Positions 46,468 to 56,825 of a stretch of DNA of 64,000 bases are shown piece by piece. Positions within the stretch are counted from its first letter, which is position 1, and each line of letters opens with the position of its first letter. The DNA comes from Erpobdella octoculata (taxonomy: Eukaryota; Annelida; Clitellata; Hirudinida; Erpobdellidae), in assembly GCA_963978895.1 (NCBI GenBank), contig OZ022242.1:9077614-9141613 (forward strand), given 5' to 3'. Under the pieces are notes generated by a model, which did no database searches, was not told the origin of the DNA, and saw only the letters and a list, made by a program, of their open reading frames with translations. A program made the position numbers and the translations under genes.

Positions 46468-48560
46468 TCAAATTTCATTCCTCCAGCAAAATCGTGTAGG
46501 ATGGTCCATCCAGTGAGCATCCAGGAGACTTTTAAACTGGAAGATATCTTTTGCTTCTATGACTAAAGCAGGAAGTTTATTCCATGTATTGATTACTCTT
46601 GTGGTAAAAAAAAACTTTTTGATGTCCAGTCTAGAATATGGTTTTTTCAACTTGTGAATGTGCCCTCTTGTGTTGAGTAAATTAGATTTTATTATTAAAC
46701 TTGGAGCTGAATTGGCACAGTAAAAATAGTTTAATATTTTATAGACTTCAATCATGTCTCCTCTAGCTCTTCTAAGCCTTAGAGTAGATAGATCGAGATA
46801 CTTCAGTCTTTCTTCATATTTTAAATTTCGACATTCACGCACTAGTTTAGTTGCTCTTTTTTGTACTTTTTCAAGTTTTTCTATCATGCTTAAATTGTGA
46901 GGGGACCATACCAGAAAAGCATATTCAAGATGTGGACGCACTAAACCTTTATACAGAAGCAAAAAACAATCCTTCGATAAGATGTGGAAATTTCTTTTAA
47001 CAACTCCTAGAGTGCTATTAGCTGTTTTGACTAGTTTGCATATATGAGTATTAAATTTTAGGTTGCTGTCTATTACAACTCCTAAATCTCTGACTTCATG
47101 GACTGTTGAAATGTGGTTTTTACTAGTTTTTAGTGTCCCCTTCAGCAAAATTGTAATCAAATTTATATGTGTTATGCAATGACAAATATACACACTTGCT
47201 ATAGTTCAGTTTTAGGAGCCAATCTTTGCACCAGGTAGAGAAGAGATTTAAACAGCATTGGAGAATCTGTTGATCATCTACACTGTTGATTATCCTGAAA
47301 ATTTTTGCATCGTCAGCAAATAAAAAGATATTTAGACCTTCAACGTCACAAGCTTGAAATACGTCATTGATATAAATTACAAATAGTAAAGGACCTAGGA
47401 CACTTCCTTGTGGGACTCCGCTGAAGACTTTATGCCGAGATGATAGCTGGTCATTAACCTTGACTTGAAAGTGTCTTGTTGTCAGAAAGTTTTCAATCCA
47501 TCCTATCAGAGTATCGTGTAATCTATAGCACTTTAGTTTATAAATTAACTTTTTGTGTGGCACTTTGTCAAATGCCTTTTCAAAATCGATGTAGATTATA
47601 TCTACTTGCTTGCCTTGATCCAGAGCACTCGTCCAGAGATTCATAATTTTCAGTAATTGCAAAGAAGTAGATTAACCTTTCATGAAACCATACTGATTAC
47701 CATGGAATAAATTATTATTTAAAAAGTGTGATAGTATAGAATCGCTCAGAATAGATTCTTTTATTTTACATGGAACTGAGGTCAAGGACACCGGTCTATG
47801 GTTTAATGGATCATGCTTACTACCTTTTTTAAATAGTGGAACTATAGTACTAATTTTCCAATCCTCAGGGAGTGTTCTTTTACACAGTGAATCACTGAAA
47901 ATTTTAGCCAAACATGTATAAATTTCATGCCTACACTCAAAAAGAATTTTTGGGTAGATACCATCAGGTCCTTGAGATTTGTTAGGATTCATTTTAGACA
48001 GTTTGGCAAAAACTAATTCAGGTATTATTGATATTTCATTCATTGGAAAATCAGTTTTGAAAAGCAGCTTCTCATAATTAAAATCTGATGTATCATTTAC
48101 AAAAACCTTTTCAAAGAAAGATGCCAGACATTCCGATTTATCTTTATCTGAGGAGCAGATCACTGTTTTCCCATTGCTATCAGTATATTTTAAATCTATG
48201 GTGCTTGTTGTTTGAGTTTTAGTTTTAACATACTTCCAAAAAGCCTTAGGATTGTTTTTACATTTGCCGGCAACCGACAGTTGATAAGACTGTGCTATTT
48301 CCCTAGAAAGTCGTCTAACTTTGTTTCTGGTAATTTTGTATTCTAATAGATTGTTTAGATTTTTATTTTTCATATAACCTGACCAGAGCTTTTGCTTCAA
48401 CTTTATCAAATTTTTGAGCTCTAACGGAATGCGTTTCTTATTTCCTGGTTTAAATCCCCGAACAGAAGATAATGGAACAAATTTGGCCGTCGCTGCTGAC
48501 AACAGTACTTTAAAGTTGGTCCAATAGTCTAACATAGGATCCTTGATCAAAGACAGTCTA
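46468..48560 (-). pseudogene. Reverse transcriptase of the non-LTR element
   Basis: Three frame segments. 47672-48550 holds the linker and RT start (NPNKSQGPDGIYPKILFEC; TIVPLFKKG; NHRPVSLTSV). 47123-47662 has IDFEKAFDKVPH, FSGVPQGSVLGPLLFVIYIN and the active-site LFADDA. 46468-47160 is the C-terminal part (RDLGVVID, LVRPHLEYAFLVWSP, RGDMIEVYKIL). A stop separates the first two (after GFMKG) and a one-base shift near 47150 separates the last two. Known relatives are CR1/Jockey-group polymerases, which copy RNA at a nicked target. With two lesions it is inactive. Confidence 0.9.
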
Positions 48561-49298
48561 AATAAATCATTTTGCTAATGAGTTTTTCATGGCTATGTAA
48601 TCTGCACTGTGGAACTTGAATTTGGCCTTTGGTGACACTTTTAAACTAGACCAAATGTAGTTTACTATAAGTACTAGATGATCACTTTTCCCTAAAGGGG
48701 GTAGGTAATCTAGGTTCAGGTGGTTATCATATGTACTGAAAACTAAATCTAAGATGTTGGCATGCTGATCATTTCTAAATCTTGTAGGTTGGTGCACAAA
48801 TTGTTCTAGATAATTTTCTGCAATAATTTCAATCAGTTGGTTTTCAAAAGATTTATCGCTTCCAGGTGCATTATATAATGTCCAATCAATTCGGGGTAAA
48901 TTGAAATCTCCTAAGATAATTTTTTTCCCATTCAGTTTACAAAATGTAGATAATAAGTCCAGCAAGCCAGAATTGTTTAATACATTAGAATGTGGACTTC
49001 TATACACAACCAAAATAGATAAATCAAAGAGATGACCAAACAGCTTGAGACAATGAAATTCATCAAAATTAGGGGTGGTAACCAAGTTTTTTCTTACATA
49101 ACAGTATAATCATCTTTTTGAAGGTTTCATAAAATAAACAGTTAGTAAAAAATAATTATCAATGTTATATTCACTTTCTAGATGCTCTTCTGTAATTCTT
49201 TTTGGATTAATTTCAGTAAACACAATAATATCAATATCGTCATGAGCACATAAAAGAAACTTTAGCTCTGAAAGCTTATTAAAAAGTGAATCTACATT
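48561..49298 (-). pseudogene. APE endonuclease domain (distal part) of the non-LTR element
   Basis: Minus strand. 49298 down to about 49130 reads [15 protein letters not shown] and DDIDIIVFTEINPK, the E-containing metal site of APE-type nucleases (TEIN). After a frame break near 49100, 49085-48567 reads ILVVYRSPHS, KKIILGDFNLPRIDW (GDFN motif) and the final PPLGKSDHLVLIVN (SDH motif). The domain nicks target DNA to prime reverse transcription. Its first residues lie on the far side of the LTR element at 52400-52440. Confidence 0.88.
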
Positions 49299-49338
49299 TG
49301 TTATATATATATGTTTGTATAAATATATATGTGTAAGC

Positions 49339-49395
<57 letters not shown>

Positions 49396-49588
49396 TATAT
49401 GTGTGTGTGTGTGTATGTATATGTATGTGTATATATATATGAGTTTTATTTCTATTTCCTTCTTAATCATATCATGAACAAACAAATTTATATTAAGAAG
49501 ATTATAACCAGAAAGATCTAGTAAGTGTTAGCAACCACTTAGGTAAATTATATTATTACCATTTAATTAGAATAATAAAGATATAACA
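49299..49588 (+). repeat. 5' LTR
   Basis: 290 bp, with a compound AT/GT microsatellite at about 49339-49440. The non-microsatellite part (GAGTTTTATTTCTATTTCCT to ATATAACA) differs from the 3' LTR at only two or three bases, so insertion is recent on the scale of the nest. Confidence 0.93.
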
Positions 49589-49600
49589 TTGGCGACCAGG

Positions 49601-50428
49601 ATGTCAAAGGACCAAGATTCAAACATAGTACAATTGCTTAAGTTTCTAATTGAAAAAGAGGCTCGAGAAAAGGAGAGGGAAGCTCGAGAAAAAAAAGAAA
49701 AGAGAATTGAAAAGAGAATTGAAAAAGAAGAAACTGAAAAAAGATTTCTTCAGTTAATTTCAATGATGCAGGACAATAAATACGTCAAAGTTAACTTGAA
49801 GGCTCTGAATAAAATGGCGGAGGAAAACAGAGCAGCACACAGAGCAGCACAGCAAGAAAGGAAGAATTTTCTTGAACTCCTCAATGGTGACACAAACAAT
49901 TGCGGAAACAAAAAAGACGGTCAAGATGAACCATGCAAGAATGTACCAGATGAACCATGCAAGGATGGTCATGGTGATGAGCCTTGCAAAGATGTGCAAG
50001 ATGAGCTTTGCAAAGATGTTCAAGATGAACCATGCAAAGATGTTCAAGATGAACCATGCAAAGATGGTCATGATGATGAGCCTGTCAAAGACGGTCATGA
50101 TGATGTGCCTGTCAAAGATGGTCATGATAATGAACATTGCAAAGATGCTCAAGATGAACCATGCAAAGATGGTGTCAGTGATACAGTCGGTTTGGACGTC
50201 GAAAACAAAATTAAAGAAGATGAGAGGAATGTTGAAAACGAAATGCAAAATGATGAGGATGAAAGTGACGATGATGATTATAATAATGGCAATAACAACT
50301 ACGGTTTTTGCCCATACAACGACGGTTCTGAAATGGAATCCTCCATAACAGACGACGGCACCGAATATTCAGGGTCAGATTTTAGTGACGAATCTGACTC
50401 GGATGAAATACAGGAAATGAGGATTTGA
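49601..50428 (+). CDS. Acidic repeat ORF of the LTR element
   Basis: ATG at 49601, 275 codons, intact. Residues 1-50 are a highly charged coiled coil (EKEREAREKKEKRIEKR), comparable to the N-terminus of the Gag at 11.7 kb. Then AEENRAAHRAAQQERKNFLE. About residues 105-195 form a 9-10-residue tandem repeat of the form QDEPCKDG/V with regular Cys (about 10 units). The C-terminal third is strongly acidic (DEDESDDDDYNNGN). No zinc knuckle, protease or RT. The stop overlaps the next frame (ATGA at 50425), and in that frame homology to integrase begins at once. Function unknown; it may have replaced the Gag body. No known family recognised. Confidence 0.65.
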   Translation: MSKDQDSNIVQLLKFLIEKEAREKEREAREKKEKRIEKRIEKEETEKRFLQLISMMQDNKYVKVNLKALNKMAEENRAAHRAAQQERKNFLELLNGDTNNCGNKKDGQDEPCKNVPDEPCKDGHGDEPCKDVQDELCKDVQDEPCKDVQDEPCKDGHDDEPVKDGHDDVPVKDGHDNEHCKDAQDEPCKDGVSDTVGLDVENKIKEDERNVENEMQNDEDESDDDDYNNGNNNYGFCPYNDGSEMESSITDDGTEYSGSDFSDESDSDEIQEMRI

Positions 50429-50911
50429 TAATAGCAACTGTAAACAAAGACATCACAATGATACAAGAGGATACGATAAGACAATTACCTGTTAGTAAGA
50501 AAGATATTCAAATTATGACAAAAGAAGACTTTGAATTCAGAGAGTTAAGTGAGATCATTAAAAAGGGATTTTGGCCAAAAGTTAAACCTGGATCAAACTG
50601 GAATGCATTCCAAAGTAAAGCAACTGATTTGTCTTTACATGATGGCATTCTATTTATGGGTGTAAGAGCAGTAATTCCAAAAAAACTGCAACAGCGTATA
50701 TTGAGGATGCTACATCAGGGTCATCCAGGAATTACGAGAATGAAAATGCTGGCCAGACAGTCGGTGTATTGGCATGGAATCGATAGAGATATTGAAAGTA
50801 TGGCGAAAACCGGTGATGCATGTCAAAAAGCAGCTAAAATGCCTATAAAAAACACGTTGTCACCATGGCCTGAACGAGTCTTAAAACACTTGGTGTAAAG
50901 GACTATAAACT

Positions 50912-50943
<32 letters not shown>

Positions 50944-52030
50944 CATGGCCTGAACCATCACAGACCTGGGTGAGAATTCACATTGATTTTGCGGGACCAA
51001 TGGAGAATTCAATGTTTCTGGTTGTTGTGGACGCATATTCAAAATAGCCAGAAATAATACAAATGAGTGCAGCTACCTCAACAACGACAATTCACGAGCT
51101 GAACAGAATGTTTGCTCGGTATGGATTTCCCAAGACATTGGTATCAGATAACAAAACACAATTTACTTCTATGGAATTTGAAAGATTTTGTCAGTCAAAA
51201 TTTATCAGTCATATCCGAATACCTCCTTTTCATCCACAAAGTAATGGTCAAGCAGAAAGATTTGTTGATACTTTCAAAAGAACCATACAAAAGCTAAAAG
51301 GTGAAGGAATTACCGAAGAATTGGTGCAAAAGTTTTTGTTGTGTTATAGATCTACACCATGCCCATCTAGTCCACATCAAAAGTCTCCCGCAGAAAATTT
51401 TTTGGGAGACAAATTAGAACACCACTATCAGACTTACAACTAAGTACTAAAAAAAATGAAAAGCATTCAGAAAAAAAGTCTTGCATGAAGAGACAGTTCG
51501 ACGAAAGGAATGGGGCAAGACCGAGAGTTTTTAAAGAACAAGATGCGATGTACGCTAGAGATTATAAAAATCCAAACCATCCCGGATGGATACAAGGGAA
51601 GATTTTTAAAAGAATTGGAAAAACGGTTTACGAAGTCGAGATTGACAGAAGGATTACAAAAAGGCATACAAATCAATTAAGACCAAGGAATTTAGATTGG
51701 GCACTTAAAGAAATGTTTGAGACATTCGACATGCCAGTGCCCCTTCAAGATAAAAGTGATGGAGAGAAAGCCCCGGTAAGAATTGTGTTCCCAGAAGAGG
51801 AAGAGATGTTGGAACCAGACATAAACGCAACCCCTCGGGTTACGGAGAATGAGGATGGAGAGAATAGACAAGGAGACCATGTTCCGAGCCATATAGATAA
51901 TGAAGCCAATCTGGAGGAATTGTCACACATTCCAACAGGAATAGAACCGGAGGCAAGACCTAAACGTTATTGCAACCCTCCAAAACGGATAGTACTGGAC
52001 CCCAGTAGGAAATCATATGATTTTCTATAA
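50425..52030 (+). pseudogene. Integrase remnant of the LTR element
   Basis: 50425-50880 reads IIATVNKDITM and LHQGHPGITRMKMLARQSVY then ACQKAAKM, closely parallel to the integrase zinc domain at 14.8 kb (two of its Cys positions differ). A SINE fragment interrupts at 50876-50943. The core continues: HIDFAGP (about 50980), a TAG after DAYSK (about 51048), VSDNKTQF, PPFHPQSNGQAERFVDTFKR (51230-51290), a shift near 51440, and the C-terminal part 51485-52030. The stop, shift and SINE make it non-functional, yet overall it is well preserved. Confidence 0.88.
50876..50943 (+). mobile_element. SINE 3' fragment in the integrase
   Basis: GAGTCTTAAAACACTTGGTG and GTAAAGGACTATAAACTATT followed by about 27 A. 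Flanked by perfect 12-bp duplications CATGGCCTGAAC (50864-50875 and 50944-50955). It is the 5'-truncated 3' end of the SINE at 32.3 and 35.4 kb. Confidence 0.93.
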
Positions 52031-52041
52031 AGAAGGGGAGG
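52031..52041 (+). promoter_or_regulatory. Polypurine tract
   Basis: AGAAGGGGAGG immediately before the 3' LTR, the expected plus-strand primer of reverse transcription. Confidence 0.85.
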
Positions 52042-52399
<358 letters not shown>

Positions 52400-52451
52400 A
52401 CATTAGAATAAATAATCTTGAAATTTCTTTCATTGCTCCATATTACCTCAT

Positions 52452-53323
52452 TTAAATATCCCTCTTTAGTCTGACAATTCTCAGATTTCTTGGACTTCCC
52501 CTTACCCTGTATTTGAATTCCCCCGAATCTTTGCTTTCTTTAATTTTCGCCTCCATAACAAGTTTTTTGCATTCTTCTCTTTGTTCCTGGGTAAGGTCGT
52601 GTCCAATTCCAATATTATTTAAACCATCTTCAAGGGATTTGATTTTAAAAAGATTTTCCATTATCAAATTTTTAGCTTCTTTGCTACTAAATTGTATCAA
52701 GATTGGTCGCGTGGATTCTCCTTTTCTGCCAAGTCGAAGCAATTTTTTAATATCAGTATCTTTGGTAATGTTAGAACTGAGATTAGATAATATCTTAATT
52801 ATATTTTCTCTGTCCTCAGTATATCCTTTATTACGGTCATCCTGAGTACTTTCTTTTAATCTATAGATTATTATACTTCTTTCTCTAGCTTCAATGAGTT
52901 GATTTTCCTGGAATTTGTCAATTATTGGTTTTTGAACGGTTTCAACGTCTGATTTGACAGTTTTAGACAATACATCTACTTTGTTGGTAAAAAGATCTGA
53001 CCATTTTTTATTTTCAGTATTAGCTTCTTCCAACTTGTTCTCAATCTTTTTTAGATCTATTTTTATATTTTGTCAGTCAAATCATTAACATCTTTCCTTA
53101 AATTATCTAGTTCAGACATGCACAACTTTAACTCATCATTATACATACTTTTTATATCAACTGATAGGAATTTTCTTATTTCATCAAATTCTGTTTTAAT
53201 AAGATTAGTACACTCATCCAACTTAATGGTAAAACGATTAATATCTTTTAGAACAATTGAGTTTTCCTTAAGACACTTATCACACAAATTCAGTTCAAGA
53301 TCCGTTCCCTTATTATCGCAGGC
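52452..53323 (-). pseudogene. ORF1 protein of the non-LTR element (main part)
   Basis: Minus strand. N-terminal Cys motif (KAC..., NLCDKCLKEN) of PHD/zinc type. Coiled-coil region (LKLCMSELDNLRKDVNDLTD). A frame break near 53050-53070. Then an RRM-like part (SIIIYRLKESTQDDRNKG; DIKKLLRLGRKGESTRPILI; FSSKEAKNLIMENLFKIKSL). Such ORF1 proteins bind the element RNA. The stop at 52452 overlaps the start of ORF2. The first seven codons (ATG at 56345-56343) lie beyond the P-like element. Confidence 0.85.
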
Positions 53324-53331
53324 TTTACGCC

Positions 53332-53366
53332 CACTGATCTCTATAATATAACTGGATTGCGCTTAG
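53332..53366. repeat. Left terminal inverted repeat of the P-type element
   Basis: 35 bp, identical to the right repeat in reverse complement. Beyond it the two ends differ apart from scattered GCCAT-type words. Confidence 0.95.
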
Positions 53367-53455
53367 ACCTGTCTGGGTGTCTCCTCGCCGCTGGTCGCCA
53401 TTTTGGAAGGCCAACTATCTGATGCTATTGACGGAATCTTTTTAGAAGTTTAAAA

Positions 53456-55305
53456 ATGCCGAATTGCGCTGCTTGTAATTGCTTCAATAGAAAATATAAG
53501 AGAGCAAAACAGTCATTTCATTTGTAAGTACTTAATTAAGTTTTTTTTAGCAAGGTTTATTTGCCGCCTGAGCTATATTTAGCAACACTGTCGTTTGGCT
53601 GAGCAAATAACTTAACTATTAGCTATGTCAGCCTAGCCTAAATAATTGTGTCCTCAACCTCATTATTGAAAGGTTTAAAAATAGTTTTTGTTTACGTTTT
53701 AAGTTCGCAAAGATGAAATGTAGAATTTCTGACTTCGTTTCTATTTTAAGTACTTTGAGAATTATCTTGATTTAGTTTCAGTTAGTTTGGGTAGAGAGAG
53801 ATCATATTATATTTTATATTCACTAGCTATTAATTTTTCTTGTAAAACCTGACAAAAGTAGACGACTATTGAAATGTTTGTAAGTTGTAAACATTGTTTC
53901 AATGTCAAAACTGTTTGCTTGTGTCTATATTGAAAAGCAGCAAACATTTTGACTATGATATGATGTGCATTTTTCTACAATGTGTCTTTATCACTGAATC
54001 ATCTCACTTTACTTTTCCCATCAATATAATTATTTTGCTATCAACATCATTGCAAACAGTTCTCTTTTTTAGTCACCTTATGAATTATAGTTTATTCTTA
54101 ATTTGTTATGGGACAATAAGTGACTGTGATCCTTGAAGAAAAATAACGGTGAATCATAAAAATTCTTAACACCTCAACAACCATTAAATTAGAAAACTCC
54201 TGTTCTTTGGTCATATTGACTAGCAACTTGTAGGTTTAGGCAATGGAGACTAGTAAAATGTGCAATATCTTCCTATTTGCAGGTTTCCCTTCACTAAGCC
54301 TGAGTTGGGTGGCCAATAGGAATCGTTCAGATTTTAATTGTACAAAGAAGTCTGTGGTTTGCTCAGAACATTTTGAAGAGAATTGCTTCGATAGAACTGG
54401 ACAAACAACTCGACTTCGCCATGGTGCTATTCCAACTATTTTTAATTTTCCAGATCGCTGCACTGAGGTATAAAAGTTAAATACATATTTATTACTTTAC
54501 AATAAACTACAATAAAATGTTATTTTTAGATTATGATTACCATGTAAATTTTTATTTTTAAAGTGTACTTATCTTGTAAAATTATTTTAAAATATTTTAT
54601 TATTTATTGCTTGATCATTTTGTTATTTTCTCAAGTCGAGAAAACCAGGACCACATGAAGAGCAACCAACAACTGGAGTTGCAACTGCAGACCCATACAT
54701 ACCTACAATGTCTTGTGAGGTATAAAAACTAAATACATTTTCATTACTTTACATTAGAATACCTACATTTAGAAAACTACGACAAGATATTATTTTTTCA
54801 AGCATGCTTACGTTGTAAAATTTTTAAAAAATCTTTCATGAATTATTGCTTTTGTATATTTTGCTAGTTTTCCAAGTCAAGAAAACCAAGACCACATGAA
54901 GAGCAATCAATAACTGAAGTCGTATCTGCAGAGTCATACATTCCTTCAAAGTCATCAGCTGTTTTAATTTCTAGGGAACACTCGTACAATATTCAAACCA
55001 CCCCAAAGGCAATGAAAAGACAAATGAATTATATTGTTGATCGAGCTCTGATTATGAAAAAAAAATTGAAATCAAGTCAAACACTGGTTCTTAGTGAAGT
55101 TGGCATGATCGCTTTCAAATCCTTAGACTTTCACATGTACGATAGCACACCAGATAACAATCACATTTTTAATATAATTAAATGTGTTGCTCATAGCTAT
55201 GCGACTATTAGATTACATCATTTAGCAAAACAGAAAACTGTAGTTGTTTCGGGTATCAACATTCGTAAAGATTTAACTAAACTGATTTTGTTTAAAGGTC
55301 AATAA
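53456..55305 (+). CDS. THAP-domain protein of the P-type element, four exons
   Basis: Exon 1 53456-53523 (ATG; MPNCAACNCFNRKYKRAKQS, FH), donor GTAAGT. Exon 2 54283-54467 (FPSLSLSWVANRN; VVCSEHFEENCF; LRHGAIPTIFNFP). Exon 3 54636-54719. Exon 4 54877-55305. Exons 1-2 together give the C2CH zinc pattern C-x2-C...C-x2-H and the FP and P residues of a THAP DNA-binding domain. Exons 2-4 join in phase 0. Between exons 1 and 2 the phase is off by one base, so there is a one-base lesion or another splice form. Exon 3 and the start of exon 4 are a tandem duplicate (SRKPGPHEEQ / SRKPRPHEEQ). The C-terminus (RLHHLAKQKTVVVSGINIRK, LTKLILFKGQ) resembles the ends of P-type/THAP proteins. No catalytic RNase H-like core, so at most a DNA-binding derivative. 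Confidence 0.72.
54468..54876 (+). repeat. Tandem duplication including exon 3 and its intron
   Basis: Unit 1 (about 54465-54719) and unit 2 (about 54717-54960) share GAGGTATAAAA donors, ACTTTACA, TTGTAAAATT, TTATTGCTT, the -CAAG acceptor and AGAAAACCA, GACCACATGAAGAGCAA in the exon. Confidence 0.85.
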
Positions 55306-56165
55306 TTAGACAATGACAATTTATATCTTTCAACTTGTTTTCAATAAGTCATGTTGTGTTTATCTTTGTTCATTTCTGTCTTCGGTATTATATCAGTTTA
55401 TTTAATATATTTTTTAATAAGTAATAACAAGTTTTTTTTCTCAACCAGATGGGTGCATATGACTTACATTACATGTAACAAATAATGTCTATTTCACCTG
55501 TTAATTTTTAGTTTGGCATTAAATTATTTAATTCAAATATCATTTCCTTCTCATTTGTAATCTTAAAGCCTAAAAACTGAATCAAATGAAAAACCTTTAC
55601 AAATGATAAAAATTAAATGAAATTTTAATATGCTATAGTCTACAATACAATGTAACTTGTTCAGCCTAAACTCCTAAACGCCCTAAACTAAGTATATTAT
55701 TCGTTGACCCATTATTATAGACTAGACTTAGACTTTAGACTATATATATAGTATACACCTAGGTGACACAAAAAATACCGTTAACTTTGAAAAAATTCTC
55801 AAGGAAAATGTCTTTATTTAATTTCTTTATTAACACAACATAACTTACTACTACATTTAACAAACATTTTGATGATAAAAGTTACTATACTAAATAGACT
55901 CAAAACTTTTCGAGTCATACAGTTTCTTGTACAAACTATTCTGTACTTGCTAAACTAGCTAGCTAAACCATAGCGGAGCGATTTTCTTGCGGTGATCTGC
56001 AGCGCGTTTCATCTGTGTGACTGCCAAATCTTTTGCATGTGTTACCGAATAACTATCATAATGACCGTAGTAAAAAAATGTTAAAAATACCGAATAACAA
56101 ATTTTATTTTCAAGTAAAATAGTTTAATTTAATTAAAACCCCCTAATTGTTCGTATATCATGCGA
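55306..56165. other. Non-coding 3' part of the P-type element
   Basis: AT-rich with no recognisable frame. The catalytic transposase exons expected for an autonomous copy are absent. Confidence 0.55.
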
Positions 56166-56173
56166 CGACCGAC

Positions 56174-56210
56174 CACTGATCTCTATATAATATTATTTTA
56201 GAGATCAGTG
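56174..56210. mobile_element. 37-bp P-type footprint with 8-bp duplication
   Basis: CACTGATCTCTATA at the left and TAGAGATCAGTG at the right are the outer 14 and 12 bp of the 35-bp inverted repeat. They are joined by about 11 bp and flanked by CGACCGAC (56166-56173 and 56211-56218). It looks like the residue of an excised element of the same family, nested within this copy. Confidence 0.82.
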
Positions 56211-56286
56211 CGACCGACGTAAACACGACGGCTGGACTGGTAACATGGCGGCAAACTGGCGACAACATTTCTATTGAAACCTTGGG

Positions 56287-56321
56287 CTAAGCGCAATCCA
56301 GTTATATTATAGAGATCAGTG
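56287..56321. repeat. Right terminal inverted repeat of the P-type element
   Basis: CTAAGCGCAATCCAGTTATA to GATCAGTG; 35 of 35 bases match the left repeat. Confidence 0.95.
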
Positions 56322-56470
56322 TTTACGCCTTGTTCCTTCAGCCATTAAATGTCAAGATTACAACGAACTACAAACTACAAATAAATATGAATTAATTATT
56401 TTGTTATTTATTTATTTTTAACATTACAATTAAAAAATTTTAGTCGCCGAGAACTATCGCCGAGATGTTT
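56322..56470 (-). other. 5' UTR and first codons of non-LTR ORF1
   Basis: On the minus strand ATG at 56345-56343 starts MAEGTR, which continues in frame into RKACDN at 53323 once one TTTACGCC copy is counted. Upstream is untranslated sequence up to the hAT subterminal repeats. Confidence 0.8.
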
Positions 56471-56639
56471 ACATAGACCACAATTAACTACCCGAAAGTA
56501 ACCGGTAGTTAAAGAATAGTTTAACTACTTTTTAGAGTAGTTAACTACAATTAGTTTAACTACCTAAAAGTAGTTAAAGTCTAAAAAAATTAAATCAGCC
56601 TGTACAATATTTTACGCAAAGATCTGGCTTCAAATGACT

Positions 56640-56815
56640 CAACAACAAACTCACTGCTCATGTATCCTCAGCTAACAAGAGTTTTTCTCAAGTTTAAGCA
56701 GTGCTGCTGTTGAGAGACTGTTCAGTTGTGCAGGTCAAATATTAGTGCCAATACGGTGCAAAGTGTCTGACAGTATGTTTGAAAAGCTTGTTTTCCTGCG
56801 TCATGTACTCAAACT
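56640..56815 (+). pseudogene. hAT transposase C-terminal fragment
   Basis: Within the host hAT element. A frame at about 56700-56810 reads SSAAVERLFSCAGQILVPIR, then VSDSMFEKLVFLR, the dimerisation motif of hAT transposases. The upstream coding part is lost. Confidence 0.85.
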
Positions 56816-56825
56816 ATAATCATCT

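Larger units (their letters stand above)
53332..56321 (+). mobile_element. P-type (THAP) DNA transposon, 2,990 bp
   Basis: Perfect 35-bp inverted ends: CACTGATCTCTATAATATAA (53332 on, through 53366) and the reverse complement at 56287-56321. Perfect 8-bp duplications TTTACGCC (53324-53331 and 56322-56329). It encodes a THAP-domain protein in four exons, which with the 8-bp duplication points to the P superfamily. It lies in ORF1 of the non-LTR element. Too short for a full transposase. Confidence 0.93.

Noticed and set aside
49872..50348. Met/Lys-rich frame overlapping the acidic ORF, and a hydrophobic frame on the other strand
   Set aside because: Shadows of the tandem repeat in the acidic ORF; composition follows the 27-bp repeat unit.
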